A model generated the notes under the pieces. That model was not told the origin of the DNA, ran no database searches, and worked only from the letters and a program-made list of their open reading frames with translations. From the NCBI GenBank assembly GCA_026391975.1, contig JAPLDB010000013.1, forward strand, positions 1 to 51,288: a DNA stretch of 51,288 bases, given 5' to 3'. Below, piece by piece: positions 1 to 7,997 of this stretch (positions within the stretch are counted from its first letter, which is position 1; the number at the start of each line of letters is the position of its first letter). Source of the DNA: Bacteroidota bacterium (GTDB lineage Bacteria > Bacteroidota > Bacteroidia > AKYH767-A > 2013-40CM-41-45). The translations under genes were made by a program, and so were the position numbers.

Positions 1-275
1 TGTGTTTGTTTGCCTGTGACAATTGATTTAAAAAGGGGTATTGCATTTATCTGCAGAAGAAGAAAGATGATTGGCCAATTGGGGAAATAGGCGAGGCAAA
101 AAAAAAGTGTAAAAAAACTTATACTGTTTGAATTATTTCATGATCCAATGAAGCTCCGTTTTGAGATAGAAAAACTCCTGGCTTCGCCCGGCATATTTTT
201 ATTTTCTTCCGCTTATGAAACTTTGTTTCAACGACAATGGATTAGCTTCGCTGATCCAATCTTATCCGTAGAATG

Positions 276-382
276 GATCAAAACAATAGGCCCGCTAACG
301 CGTACCCGCAGACTTCGCTTCCAAAAAAATTCAAGCGCGCTTGATTTTTTTGGAAGCGAAGTCTGCTGATATTGTTTTGATC
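276..382. repeat. Long nested inverted repeat next to tRNA-Arg
   Basis: The core is a near-perfect palindrome at 308-366: 22-nt outer arms match exactly, then one extra T at about 331 on the left arm, then an inner GC-rich tip. A second pair of 13-nt arms (276-288 and 370-382) surrounds it, so the block can fold into one long hairpin with an unpaired left-side bulge. It lies directly downstream of the 3' end of tRNA-Arg. A 15-nt palindrome (379-393) links the structure to the acceptor end of the tRNA. It could be a tRNA terminator, a REP/MITE-like element or an integration scar. No target-site duplication or coding capacity was recognised. Confidence 0.7.
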
Positions 383-388
383 ACTAAG

Positions 389-462
389 TGATCCCGATTG
401 GATTCGAACCAATGGCCGCAAGTTTAGAAAACTTGTGCTCTATCCAGCTGAGCTACGGGACC
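389..462 (-). tRNA. tRNA-Arg (UCU)
   Basis: Reading the minus strand gives a full cloverleaf. The 7-bp acceptor (GGTCCCG with CGGGATC) contains one G-T pair. The D arm is GCTC/GAGC, the anticodon stem CAAGT/ACTTG has loop TTTCTAA (anticodon TCT), and the T arm has TTCGAAT. The discriminator is A at 389 and CCA is not encoded. It is the third gene in the minus-strand order Ser, Pro, Arg. Confidence 0.95.
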
Positions 463-470
463 AAAAAAAT

Positions 471-531
471 GTAGGCAGTTTGCAATATGCAGTTAGCAAT
501 GATTGCCTACTGCCAACTGCATACTGCCTAC
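471..531. repeat. Inverted heptamer array between tRNA-Pro and tRNA-Arg
   Basis: The spacer is built of 7-nt units. Positions 475-502 hold four units that all begin GCA (GCAGTTT, GCAATAT, GCAGTTA, GCAATGA). Positions 503-530 hold four units that are the same kind of repeat read on the other strand (TTGCCTA, CTGCCAA, CTGCATA, CTGCCTA). The two halves are inverted, with GTAGGCAG at 471-478 pairing to CTGCCTAC at 524-531. In the tRNA transcript it would form an imperfect hairpin between tRNAs. Confidence 0.65.
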
Positions 532-539
532 TCTTGTTG

Positions 540-613
540 TCGGGGTGGCAGGATTCGAACCTGCGACCTCCTGGTCCCAAACCAGACGCGATACCGGGCT
601 ACGCTACACCCCG
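540..613 (-). tRNA. tRNA-Pro (UGG)
   Basis: On the minus strand the acceptor CGGGGTG pairs with CACCCCG over all seven positions. The anticodon stem TCTGG/CCAGG holds loop TTTGGGA, giving anticodon TGG. The T loop TTCGAAT is standard and the discriminator is A at 540. CCA is not encoded. It lies between tRNA-Ser and tRNA-Arg on the same strand, so the three are probably co-transcribed. Confidence 0.95.
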
Positions 614-670
614 AACTTTATAATCTATCAATTTGCTTTAATTCCGAAGTCCCAACTCCGCAAACAGATG

Positions 671-757
671 CGGTGAGGGTGGGATTCGAACCCACGGTAC
701 ACTTTCGCGTACGACAGTTTAGCAAACTGTTCCTTTCGGCCACTCAGGCACCTCACC
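671..757 (-). tRNA. tRNA-Ser (GCU)
   Basis: This is a class II tRNA of about 87 nt. The acceptor GGTGAGG pairs with its complement, the anticodon stem ACAGT/ACTGT has loop TTGCTAA (anticodon GCT), a long variable arm is present, the T loop is TTCGAAT and the discriminator is G. It is the first tRNA in the minus-strand direction of the cluster. Confidence 0.95.
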
Positions 758-954
758 AAAAGGGCGGCAAACCTACACGATTTTTTCAATAAATACACCA
801 TAATTGTAAATAATTGAAAGGTTTTTTTTGCCCTTATGCAAACTCCTGATTGATAAGACCTGAAGCCTGATTCTACAAAAGTATGATCACTTCCGCTTAC
901 CGGCAAATGTTTAAAAACTCTTGTAGTTTAAAATTTTCTATTGAAGGAAGAGAG

Positions 955-962
955 TAAATTTG
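955..962 (+). promoter_or_regulatory. Bacteroidota -7 box (TAAATTTG) of the ABC importer
   Basis: TAAATTTG matches the consensus TAnnTTTG. Transcription would begin near 969, leaving a leader of about 9 nt before the ATG at 978. This rules against the in-frame TTG at 960 as the start. No clear -33 TTG is at standard spacing. Confidence 0.6.
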
Positions 963-977
963 GCAAGATCAGAACCA

Positions 978-2816
978 ATGAAATATTGCTCAATCGTCTT
1001 TTTATTGCTTTTTATTTCCTGTGGAACCGATAAAAAGGTGGAACAACAAGAAGAAGTATTGTTTTCGGCCAGCAAGAGCTTTCCGGACACTTCTGCCGCT
1101 GATCCTTCATGGTCAAAGGAAAATACCCTCGTTTACCATACCATTAGCGAACCCGACAACCTTCATCCGACGAATGGAAGTTCTGCTCCACGTGGCGAAA
1201 TCAACCTTTACCTGCACATGGGGCTGGTGGCCATTGATCTGAAAAGCCAGGAGATTGCCCCTTCATTATTGAAATCACTTCCTGCTGTTGACTCTTCCGG
1301 TCTTGTCTATACCTACGAACTCCGTGATGAACCAAAATGGGATGATGGCTCCTCACTTTCAATGGAGGATATCGTTTTCTTCTTCAAAGCGGTAAGATGC
1401 CCGCTCACGAATAACCCTTTCGTAAAATCTTATTTTGAAAACCTGAAAGAAGTCAGGCCCGATGAAACAGATCCGAAAAAATTCATACTTGTGATGAAGC
1501 GGCCTTACATTCAGAATGCTTTTTTTCTTTCAGACATCCCAATGTTACAGCGTGCATTTTTTGACCCAAAGAATATTTTATCGAAATATTCTCTATCTGA
1601 TTTTGACAATACTGACTTTAAGCCTGATCAGCATGCTGACCTCGTTGCATGGGCTGCTGAATTTAACAATGAAAAATATGGACGCGATCCGGCCTCCATA
1701 AACGGTATTGGCGCATACAAGGTGGAGAAATGGGATCAGGGACAATCGGTTGTACTCGTTAAAAAGAAAAACCACTGGACAGATCATTCATCCCGTCCCG
1801 CAGAGAGATCATATCCTGAAAGGATTATTTTCAGGATCAACAAAGACGACAACAGCACCATGCTTGAATTCAAAACACAGACGCTGGATGCTTCATGTTT
1901 GTTGTCGGCTAAAAATCTGATGAATCTGAAAAAAAGTCCTGACTTCAACAGGAATTACAATTCCACATTCATACCAACTTATCATTATACATACCTCGCC
2001 ATGAATGAAAAACCTGATGGCGTAAAAAGAAAGAAAATTTTTGATGATGCCCGTGTAAGAAAAGCAATGGCATACCTCACTCCGGTTGATCAGATCATCA
2101 AACTGGTTTATGGTGAATACAGCAACTCCTGCAAACGGATGACTACCAATGTTTCTCCATTGAAAAAAGAACATGATCCTTCACTCCCTTCAATACCATT
2201 GGATATTGACAAAGCATCAGCATTGCTCGAAGAATCAGGCTGGAAGGACAGCAACGGTGACGGTATCCGCGATAAAATGATCGATAACCGGTTGATGGAT
2301 TTAAGTTTTGATTTGAACTTCCTTGCCACCGCCGGAGACTGGAAAGACATGGCTACAATCACTGCAGAACAAATGCTAAAAGCAGGAGTGAAAGCAACAC
2401 CCGTTCCGCTGGACGTAAAAGTCTTCATCGAAAAAGCACGCACCCACGATTTTGATATGATCATGGGAAGCTGGAGTGGCTCCTGCCTTCCTGAAGACTA
2501 CACACAGTTATGGCATTCCGGTTCCTGGAGCAGCGGAGGATCCAATTACAGCGGATTCGGAAACCCATCCAGTGATGCATTGATTGATTCAATAAAGGTA
2601 ACGCTGGATGAAAAAGTCCGAACCCCGATGGTAATGCGGTTGCAAAAAATGATCTTTGATGACCAGCCCTTTATTTTTATTTATACCAATCTGCGCAGAG
2701 CCATTCTTCACAAACGTTTCGGGAATTGCGAATTCTATTCCGAACGACCGGGGATTCTATTGAGCCACAGCAAACTAATCGGGGCAATGAACAAAGATGA
2801 TTTCAGTCCGCACTAA
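978..2816 (+). CDS. Oligopeptide-type ABC transporter substrate-binding lipoprotein
   Basis: This is a solute-binding protein of the SBP_bac_5 (OppA/DppA/NikA) family that captures peptides or similar solutes outside the inner membrane. It begins with a short hydrophobic signal and a lipobox ending FISC-G, so it is a lipoprotein of about 612 residues, somewhat longer than a typical OppA. Family-like segments include EPDNLHPT near residue 40 and the DDGSSLSMEDIVFFFKA stretch typical of the N-terminal lobe. The ATG at 978 was chosen over the upstream TTG because it follows the -7 box at 955 and gives a clean signal peptide. Two permease genes follow after 21 nt, making an operon. The substrate cannot be inferred. 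Confidence 0.88.
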   Translation: MKYCSIVFLLLFISCGTDKKVEQQEEVLFSASKSFPDTSAADPSWSKENTLVYHTISEPDNLHPTNGSSAPRGEINLYLHMGLVAIDLKSQEIAPSLLKSLPAVDSSGLVYTYELRDEPKWDDGSSLSMEDIVFFFKAVRCPLTNNPFVKSYFENLKEVRPDETDPKKFILVMKRPYIQNAFFLSDIPMLQRAFFDPKNILSKYSLSDFDNTDFKPDQHADLVAWAAEFNNEKYGRDPASINGIGAYKVEKWDQGQSVVLVKKKNHWTDHSSRPAERSYPERIIFRINKDDNSTMLEFKTQTLDASCLLSAKNLMNLKKSPDFNRNYNSTFIPTYHYTYLAMNEKPDGVKRKKIFDDARVRKAMAYLTPVDQIIKLVYGEYSNSCKRMTTNVSPLKKEHDPSLPSIPLDIDKASALLEESGWKDSNGDGIRDKMIDNRLMDLSFDLNFLATAGDWKDMATITAEQMLKAGVKATPVPLDVKVFIEKARTHDFDMIMGSWSGSCLPEDYTQLWHSGSWSSGGSNYSGFGNPSSDALIDSIKVTLDEKVRTPMVMRLQKMIFDDQPFIFIYTNLRRAILHKRFGNCEFYSERPGILLSHSKLIGAMNKDDFSPH

Positions 2817-2837
2817 GTTTTGTTTTAAGAAATAAAC

Positions 2838-3938
2838 ATGCGAAGTTATCTCCTCCGCAGAATTTTAGTTTTCATCCCTACTCTGCTGGTCATTTCACTG
2901 ATCTCTTTTGTAATTCTCATCAATTCACCCGGAGACCCGGTTGAACGGATGATGCAGGCCGGCGGAACAGGTGAGTTTATTCCTGCGCCACTACTTGAAA
3001 AACAACGTGCAGAAATACGCCATAGGCTAGGCCTTGACCTTCCTGTATTTTATTTCAACATACAATCTGCAGGTAATGATGGAATCTCCAAATACCTGCC
3101 CTCGGTCTCCTTCAACTATCACAACCAGTTTCATCGTTGGCTCTTTGGTGATGGAATAAATACACTGGGAATAATCCGTGGAGATTTTGGTACTTCTTAC
3201 CAGACACAACAGCCCGTTTCCAAATTGATCGCTGACAGGATTGGCTGGTCCTTATTTTTTACTCTTACATCTATTTTCTTTGCGTACATCATCAGCATAC
3301 CCATTGGCATAAAATCTGCCGCCGGAAGAAACGGAAGGTTTGATAGAATTAGTTCAACTGTACTTTTTATTCTCTACTCACTCCCGCTGTTTTGGGTTGC
3401 CACGCTGCTCTTAATGACATTTGCAAACCCTGATGTATTGTATATTTTTCCTGCCTCAGGCGTAAAACCGGTTTTTGGTTACCCGGAAGAATCCGGTTTC
3501 TTCAGACGAATACTTATTTCACTCCCTCACCTGGTATTGCCTACCATTTGCTACACATACAGCTCACTCACTTTTCTTTCCAGGCTGATGCGAAACTCCA
3601 TGCTGGAAATACTCGGAAGCGACTATATCAGGACTGCCCGCGCAAAAGGACTTAGTGAAAAAAGAATTTTGTGGGTACACGCTTTGAAAAATTCACTCTT
3701 CCCGATCATTACCGTTTTCGCTCATGTATTCCCTGCAATGATTGGCGGATCAGTAATTATTGAGAGTATTTTCTCTATACCCGGAATGGGCAATGCTATT
3801 TACCAGAGTATCACTACTCAGGATTATCCTGTGCTGATCGCAGTTTTTTCAATTACAGGATTGCTTACCGCAGTTGGTTATCTCATCAGTGATATTATTT
3901 ATGCATGGGTCGATCCCAGAATTTCTTTTTCCAAATAA
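2838..3938 (+). CDS. ABC transporter permease, DppB/OppB family
   Basis: This is the first of two integral membrane permeases of an oligopeptide-type importer. The N-terminal segment (RSYLLRRILVFIPTLLVIS) is the usual first helix of DppB proteins. A periplasmic region of about 100 residues follows, then five more hydrophobic helices. The EAA loop is visible as the DYIRTARAKGLSEKRILWVHALKN region (near residue 270), which contacts the ATPase. The length of 366 aa is at the long side of the family. It sits 21 nt after the binding protein and its stop is one base before the next gene, so translational coupling is likely. Confidence 0.92.
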   Translation: MRSYLLRRILVFIPTLLVISLISFVILINSPGDPVERMMQAGGTGEFIPAPLLEKQRAEIRHRLGLDLPVFYFNIQSAGNDGISKYLPSVSFNYHNQFHRWLFGDGINTLGIIRGDFGTSYQTQQPVSKLIADRIGWSLFFTLTSIFFAYIISIPIGIKSAAGRNGRFDRISSTVLFILYSLPLFWVATLLLMTFANPDVLYIFPASGVKPVFGYPEESGFFRRILISLPHLVLPTICYTYSSLTFLSRLMRNSMLEILGSDYIRTARAKGLSEKRILWVHALKNSLFPIITVFAHVFPAMIGGSVIIESIFSIPGMGNAIYQSITTQDYPVLIAVFSITGLLTAVGYLISDIIYAWVDPRISFSK

Positions 3939-3939
3939 A

Positions 3940-5259
3940 ATGCTGAAGGAAAAGCCGGTAAAAAAAAATAATCGCTTTTTAAAAAGATTCGCTCACCGGC
4001 GAACCGTTCGTCTTGCTGCCTATTTTCTTCTGTTGATCGCAGTGGTTGCCTCATTTGCAAATGTGCTTTCGAATGAAAAACCGCTGTATGTAAAATACAA
4101 GGGCGAGCATCTCTTTCCTGCTCTTTCATTGAATGGATTTGCAGATATAGTCAACAATGATTCTACGAACCCGCAAAGACTGGTCTACGCAAATGTCAAT
4201 TGGCGTGAACTCAAAAAAGAAAAAGTGATCTGGTGTCCCATTGTTTTTTCTCCCGGGAAAAGTGATTGGATAAACAGTCCTTTCAAGTCTCCTAATGACT
4301 TCCAGACATATTCTGAAAACGGAAAAACGAGCGAAGCCAATTTCAGAAACAGGCATTGGCTGGGCACCACCAAAACAGGTGCTGATGTACTGAGTGGTAT
4401 CATCCATGGTACAAGGGTTTCACTCACCATCGGAATTTGCTCAATGATCATTGCAGGCCTGACAGGAATCCTGCTTGGCGCAATGGCAGGTTTCTTTGGT
4501 GATCACAGAATAAGAATATCAAAATCCGGATTTATCACAGGAATAATTTTAGGATTGCCTCTTGCATGGTTTTATGGAGTCAGTGTCCCACTCCGCTATT
4601 TCGGACAAATGGAGAACACCTCTTTTCTTTCCATACTTGCAGTATTGCTATTTGCAGTATTGCTGATTGCAATCTGTCTTTTTATCACATTCTTTTTAGG
4701 AAGACTGACCGGGCGATTCTTCAAAATGAGCGGTCAGACTTTTCTTCACGTCGACCAGTTTATATCAAGGGGAATAGAAATATTCAATTCCATTCCGCGC
4801 ATCGTGCTTATTATAACTCTTTCTGCAATTGCACGCCCATCAGTGATCAATCTGGTGCTCATCATTGGCCTTACATCCTGGACAGATATTGCAAGGCTTG
4901 TACGTGCGGAAATGCTGAAGGTGCGGTCAGCTGAATACATCCTGTCAGCGGAAGCCTCCGGAATCAAGACCATCCGCCAGGTTTACAGGCATGCCTTACC
5001 CAATGTAGTCATCCCTGCAATCACTGCAATAACGCTGGGTATAGCTTCTGCGATATTAACTGAGTCGGCGCTTTCATTCCTCGGAATCGGGGTTCCGGCC
5101 GATGTAGTGACGTGGGGCTCACTTTTAAATGAAGGCCGGCAAAACTTCAGCGCATGGTGGCTGGTTGTTTTTCCGGGACTTGCTATTTTCTGCACTGTTA
5201 CTGCCTTTAATATTGCCGGAGATGCTTTGAGTGAGTCAATTGATACAACTAAAAGATAA
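3940..5259 (+). CDS. ABC transporter permease, DppC/OppC family
   Basis: This is the second permease of the importer. The ATG at 3940 starts one base after the preceding stop and gives a basic N terminus followed by a hydrophobic helix. A hydrophilic stretch of about 130 residues comes next, ending in HWLGTTKTGADVLSGIIHGTRVSL, the conserved DppC segment preceding the transmembrane core. The EAA-type loop (AEYILSAEASGIKTIRQVYRHALPN) and the ending (ESALSFLGIGVP, then WGSLLNEG) are typical. At 439 aa it is longer than most DppC proteins because of the N-terminal region and an insertion between the first core helices. No ATPase gene follows, so the importer must borrow DppD/F-type ATPases encoded elsewhere. 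Confidence 0.92.
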   Translation: MLKEKPVKKNNRFLKRFAHRRTVRLAAYFLLLIAVVASFANVLSNEKPLYVKYKGEHLFPALSLNGFADIVNNDSTNPQRLVYANVNWRELKKEKVIWCPIVFSPGKSDWINSPFKSPNDFQTYSENGKTSEANFRNRHWLGTTKTGADVLSGIIHGTRVSLTIGICSMIIAGLTGILLGAMAGFFGDHRIRISKSGFITGIILGLPLAWFYGVSVPLRYFGQMENTSFLSILAVLLFAVLLIAICLFITFFLGRLTGRFFKMSGQTFLHVDQFISRGIEIFNSIPRIVLIITLSAIARPSVINLVLIIGLTSWTDIARLVRAEMLKVRSAEYILSAEASGIKTIRQVYRHALPNVVIPAITAITLGIASAILTESALSFLGIGVPADVVTWGSLLNEGRQNFSAWWLVVFPGLAIFCTVTAFNIAGDALSESIDTTKR

Positions 5260-5266
5260 TGAACCT

Positions 5267-5680
5267 ATGTTCGAAATAAGTAGCAGGTACGATCTCGGCG
5301 AAAAAAAATTTTCCGAAGCGGAGATCATTGACTTCGCCATGCAGTACGATCCGCTGGATTTTCATTTAAGCGTCGAGGCTGCAAAGCATAGCTTGTTCAA
5401 GGCCCTCGTAAGCAGCGGGCCTCACCCCTTTCATCACTTTTATAAAAATCACTGGATTCCAAAATTCGGAAAAAGTGTAGTTGCGGGAATTGGTTTGGAT
5501 AACTGGCGGTTTTTAAAACCGGTTCATGTAAATGAAAATGTCCGTTGCATTGTTTCAGTAAAAAGAACCATGCCTCATCCGGAAAAAGCCACCATCACTG
5601 TAACCTGGCTGTTCGAATTCCTGAATGACAAAGAAGAATTATTCCAGCACCTTGAAATGATCGTGCTGCATAAAAAATAA
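5267..5680 (+). CDS. MaoC-like hot-dog dehydratase/hydratase domain protein
   Basis: This 137-residue protein has the size and pattern of single-domain MaoC/R-specific enoyl-CoA hydratases. Residues 24-29 (DPLDFH) match the catalytic Asp-x4-His pattern of that family, followed by a conserved-looking SGPHPFHHFYK segment. The substrate is probably an acyl-thioester. The ATG at 5267 lies 7 nt after the permease stop; an upstream GTG at 5231 would overlap the permease by 29 nt and is less likely. It ends directly against the stop of the convergent gcvT. Membership in the transporter operon is by spacing only. Confidence 0.75.
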   Translation: MFEISSRYDLGEKKFSEAEIIDFAMQYDPLDFHLSVEAAKHSLFKALVSSGPHPFHHFYKNHWIPKFGKSVVAGIGLDNWRFLKPVHVNENVRCIVSVKRTMPHPEKATITVTWLFEFLNDKEELFQHLEMIVLHKK

Positions 5681-6781
5681 TTACCCTTTCCAGAAAGGCA
5701 GTTTTGAAACCTTAGCTTTTAGTTGCTTATCCCGGATCGGGATGAATATCTCTGTTCCTTCTTTTGCAAATTCAGTGCGAACATAGCCCATGCCAATTGC
5801 TTTCTGCAAGGAAGGCGATTGCGTACCGGATGTCACATGGCCAATTTTCTCACCGGCCGCATTCGTGATTTCATAGCCATGACGTGGAATGCCCCTGTCA
5901 ATCATTTCAAAACCTACAAGCTTCAATGCAACTCCTTTTTCCTTTTGCATCTTGAATTCTGCTGAGTTGGTAAACTCCTTTGTAAACTTCGTGATCCAGC
6001 CCAATCCTGCTTCAATCGGAGAGGTAGTATCATCAATGTCATTTCCATAAAGACAAAAACCCATTTCGAGGCGAAGCGTATCACGCGCACCCAGTCCAAT
6101 AGGTTTTATGCCAAATGCTTTTCCACTTTCAAAAATGGCATCCCACACTTTCTTCGCATTGGCATTTTCCACATATACTTCGAAGCCTCCGGCACCAGTA
6201 TAACCTGTTGCAGAAACCAGGACATTTTCCACGCCGGCAAACTTTCCCTTTGCAAAAGAATAGTATCCCATCCCCCGTAGGTTCATCTCAGTAAGTGGCT
6301 GCAATGCGTCTATTGCCTTGGGCCCCTGTACTGCTAACAAAGAAGTCTGATCCGATATATTATGCATTTCAACATTTGCTGTATTGAATTTCCGAATCCA
6401 GTCCCAGTCTTTATCAATATTGGATGCATTCACAACCAGCATGTAAGTCTTTTCATCTATCCGGTAAACAAGCAGGTCATCTACAATTCCACCTGCATCA
6501 TTCGGAAGGCAGGAATACTGCACCTTTCCATCGATCAGTTTTGCTGCATCATTGCTGGTCACACGTTGAATCAGATCAAGCGCATCAGGACCTTTCAAAA
6601 TAAATTCACCCATGTGTGACACATCAAAAACGCCAACACCCTTGCGGACGGTTTCATGTTCTGCATTGATCCCTTCATAACTAACAGGCATCAGGTATCC
6701 GGCAAAGGGTACCATTTTGGCTCCAAGAGTCTGGTGCGTTTCAGTAAGTGCAATGTTTTTTAATTCTGCAGTTGCTTCCAT
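5681..6781 (-). CDS. gcvT: Glycine cleavage system T protein (aminomethyltransferase)
   Basis: GcvT moves the methylene group from the aminomethyl-lipoyl H protein to tetrahydrofolate and releases ammonia. The 366-aa length is standard. Recognisable features are the N-terminal [27 protein letters not shown] stretch, the [10 protein letters not shown] motif near residue 52, LLAVQGPKA, and the [12 protein letters not shown] segment of the folate-binding core. The C-terminal barrel keeps [12 protein letters not shown]. It stands alone here, with no gcvH or gcvP nearby. A -7 box (TACTTTTG) at 6816-6823 gives a leader of about 28 nt. Confidence 0.96.
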   Translation of the reverse strand: MEATAELKNIALTETHQTLGAKMVPFAGYLMPVSYEGINAEHETVRKGVGVFDVSHMGEFILKGPDALDLIQRVTSNDAAKLIDGKVQYSCLPNDAGGIVDDLLVYRIDEKTYMLVVNASNIDKDWDWIRKFNTANVEMHNISDQTSLLAVQGPKAIDALQPLTEMNLRGMGYYSFAKGKFAGVENVLVSATGYTGAGGFEVYVENANAKKVWDAIFESGKAFGIKPIGLGARDTLRLEMGFCLYGNDIDDTTSPIEAGLGWITKFTKEFTNSAEFKMQKEKGVALKLVGFEMIDRGIPRHGYEITNAAGEKIGHVTSGTQSPSLQKAIGMGYVRTEFAKEGTEIFIPIRDKQLKAKVSKLPFWKG

Positions 6782-6815
6782 ATATAGTCCGGTATCAGGC
6801 TTATTGTACCGGGTG

Positions 6816-6823
6816 CAAAAGTA
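6816..6823 (-). promoter_or_regulatory. -7 box (TACTTTTG) of gcvT
   Basis: On the minus strand TACTTTTG matches TAnnTTTG. A start near 6809 gives a leader of about 28 nt to the gcvT ATG. No convincing -33 TTG was found. Confidence 0.5.
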
Positions 6824-6826
6824 ATT

Positions 6827-7924
6827 TTATCCTTGTAACTGTGGCTTAAAAAGGCCAAGAAAATTTTCCTTATTTGACTGAAGGGAATATCCTGAGACTA
6901 TCCGCTCCCGGGTACCTTTACTAAGGCGGAGTAAATATTCCTTATCGCTCATCAGCTTTGAAAGGCATTGATACCATTCATCGGCTGTATTACAGACACA
7001 TCCGTTCACTTCGTGATCGACAATTTCTGCATTCACTCCAACATTTGAAACAACTGCCGGAATTCCGAGTGCCATATACTGAAGCGCCTTAAATCCGCAT
7101 TTCCCTCTGGTCCATACATTATCCGGCAATGGCATGATCCCCACGTTGAGACGTAGCAAATCATCGATCTCTGTCTTCTTGGACCATTTTACAAATTTCA
7201 TAGACTTCAGTTGAAACTTCGGGGCCACATCGGCTATAACGTGAAATTCAAAATCGAATTTTTTCTCAAGCTCCTGCAGCACAGGAACGATATCGTCAAG
7301 AAACTGAACTGTTGAATGTGAGCCGGTCCACCCAATAGTAAACTTGTGGTCTTCGTGCTGTTTCACCTGATTGTGTAGCGTCGTCGTGTCGATCGTTGTT
7401 GGATTCACGATCACATGATAGTTGAAACCGGAAGCATAATCTGCCAGAAATTTGTTTCCCGCAGAAACAACCGTTGCCCATTTCATCAGGCTATTTGCAT
7501 TGCTGTAACGTTTGAAAAATTTTGTGATCCAGTTCGATTCACTGGAATTGGCCAGCCAGATGGCGTCATCAAAATCAAAGATGGTATTCTTTCGAAATAG
7601 CTTTGTGATTACCCATCCCATCCAGGGATAACCAAACGGGCTCACTTCGCGGTGAATAAAAACAAAATCATACCGGCTCATCAGGAAAAGAAGCCGCACC
7701 CTTCTTAAGTATCCTGCGACAATTGCTCCGATTTTCTTTGCAAAATATCCCTTTCTGTAAAGGATGCTCCAGGCTTCATGTGATAGAAAAGAAGATACTT
7801 CAAATTCGAAACCATTTTCTTTCAGCACTTCCAAATACTGTTCAAAACGGAAACGCTGACTGCCTGCTTCTCCCTCGGGATAAGGAACGATAAAAAGAAT
7901 TATTTTCTTCCGGCTTTTGTTCAT
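6827..7924 (-). CDS. Glycosyltransferase, GT4-like (GT-B fold)
   Basis: This cytosolic or membrane-associated sugar transferase has 365 residues from the ATG at 7924. The N-terminal domain has the PYPEGEAGSQRFRFEQ stretch. The C-terminal domain has IGWTGSHST and the region WTRGKCGFKALQYMALGIPAVVSNVGVNAEIV, which carries the donor-binding E-equivalent position (K-x-LQYMA-GIP) typical of GT4 proteins. The longer reading frame upstream to 8047 was rejected because it runs through the divergent promoter region and adds nothing family-like. The neighbour across the promoter is a nucleotide-sugar dehydratase, which suggests surface-glycan assembly. Confidence 0.88.
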   Translation of the reverse strand: MNKSRKKIILFIVPYPEGEAGSQRFRFEQYLEVLKENGFEFEVSSFLSHEAWSILYRKGYFAKKIGAIVAGYLRRVRLLFLMSRYDFVFIHREVSPFGYPWMGWVITKLFRKNTIFDFDDAIWLANSSESNWITKFFKRYSNANSLMKWATVVSAGNKFLADYASGFNYHVIVNPTTIDTTTLHNQVKQHEDHKFTIGWTGSHSTVQFLDDIVPVLQELEKKFDFEFHVIADVAPKFQLKSMKFVKWSKKTEIDDLLRLNVGIMPLPDNVWTRGKCGFKALQYMALGIPAVVSNVGVNAEIVDHEVNGCVCNTADEWYQCLSKLMSDKEYLLRLSKGTRERIVSGYSLQSNKENFLGLFKPQLQG

Positions 7925-7934
7925 TGAAGTTCTG

Positions 7935-7980
7935 CAAATATAGAAAACGATGTGCCAGTTCCATGAATCTTGTATCTTTG
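7935..7980. promoter_or_regulatory. Divergent -7 boxes between the glycosyltransferase and the sugar dehydratase
   Basis: The 73-nt gap holds TATATTTG on the minus strand (7942 down to 7935) and TATCTTTG on the plus strand (7973-7980). The leaders would be short: the minus start would be close to the ATG at 7924 and the plus start about 11 nt before 7998. The two -7 boxes point away from each other, so their upstream regions overlap. Confidence 0.6.
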
Positions 7981-7997
7981 AACACCCTCCAGTAGTT

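Noticed and set aside
148-369. 73-residue plus-strand reading frame
   Set aside because: It runs through the long palindrome, has no family features and no upstream promoter or RBS, so it is taken as chance.
960-977. TTG start six codons upstream of the binding lipoprotein
   Set aside because: The TTG overlaps the -7 box and the following residues do not form a signal peptide. The ATG at 978 gives a clean lipoprotein signal.
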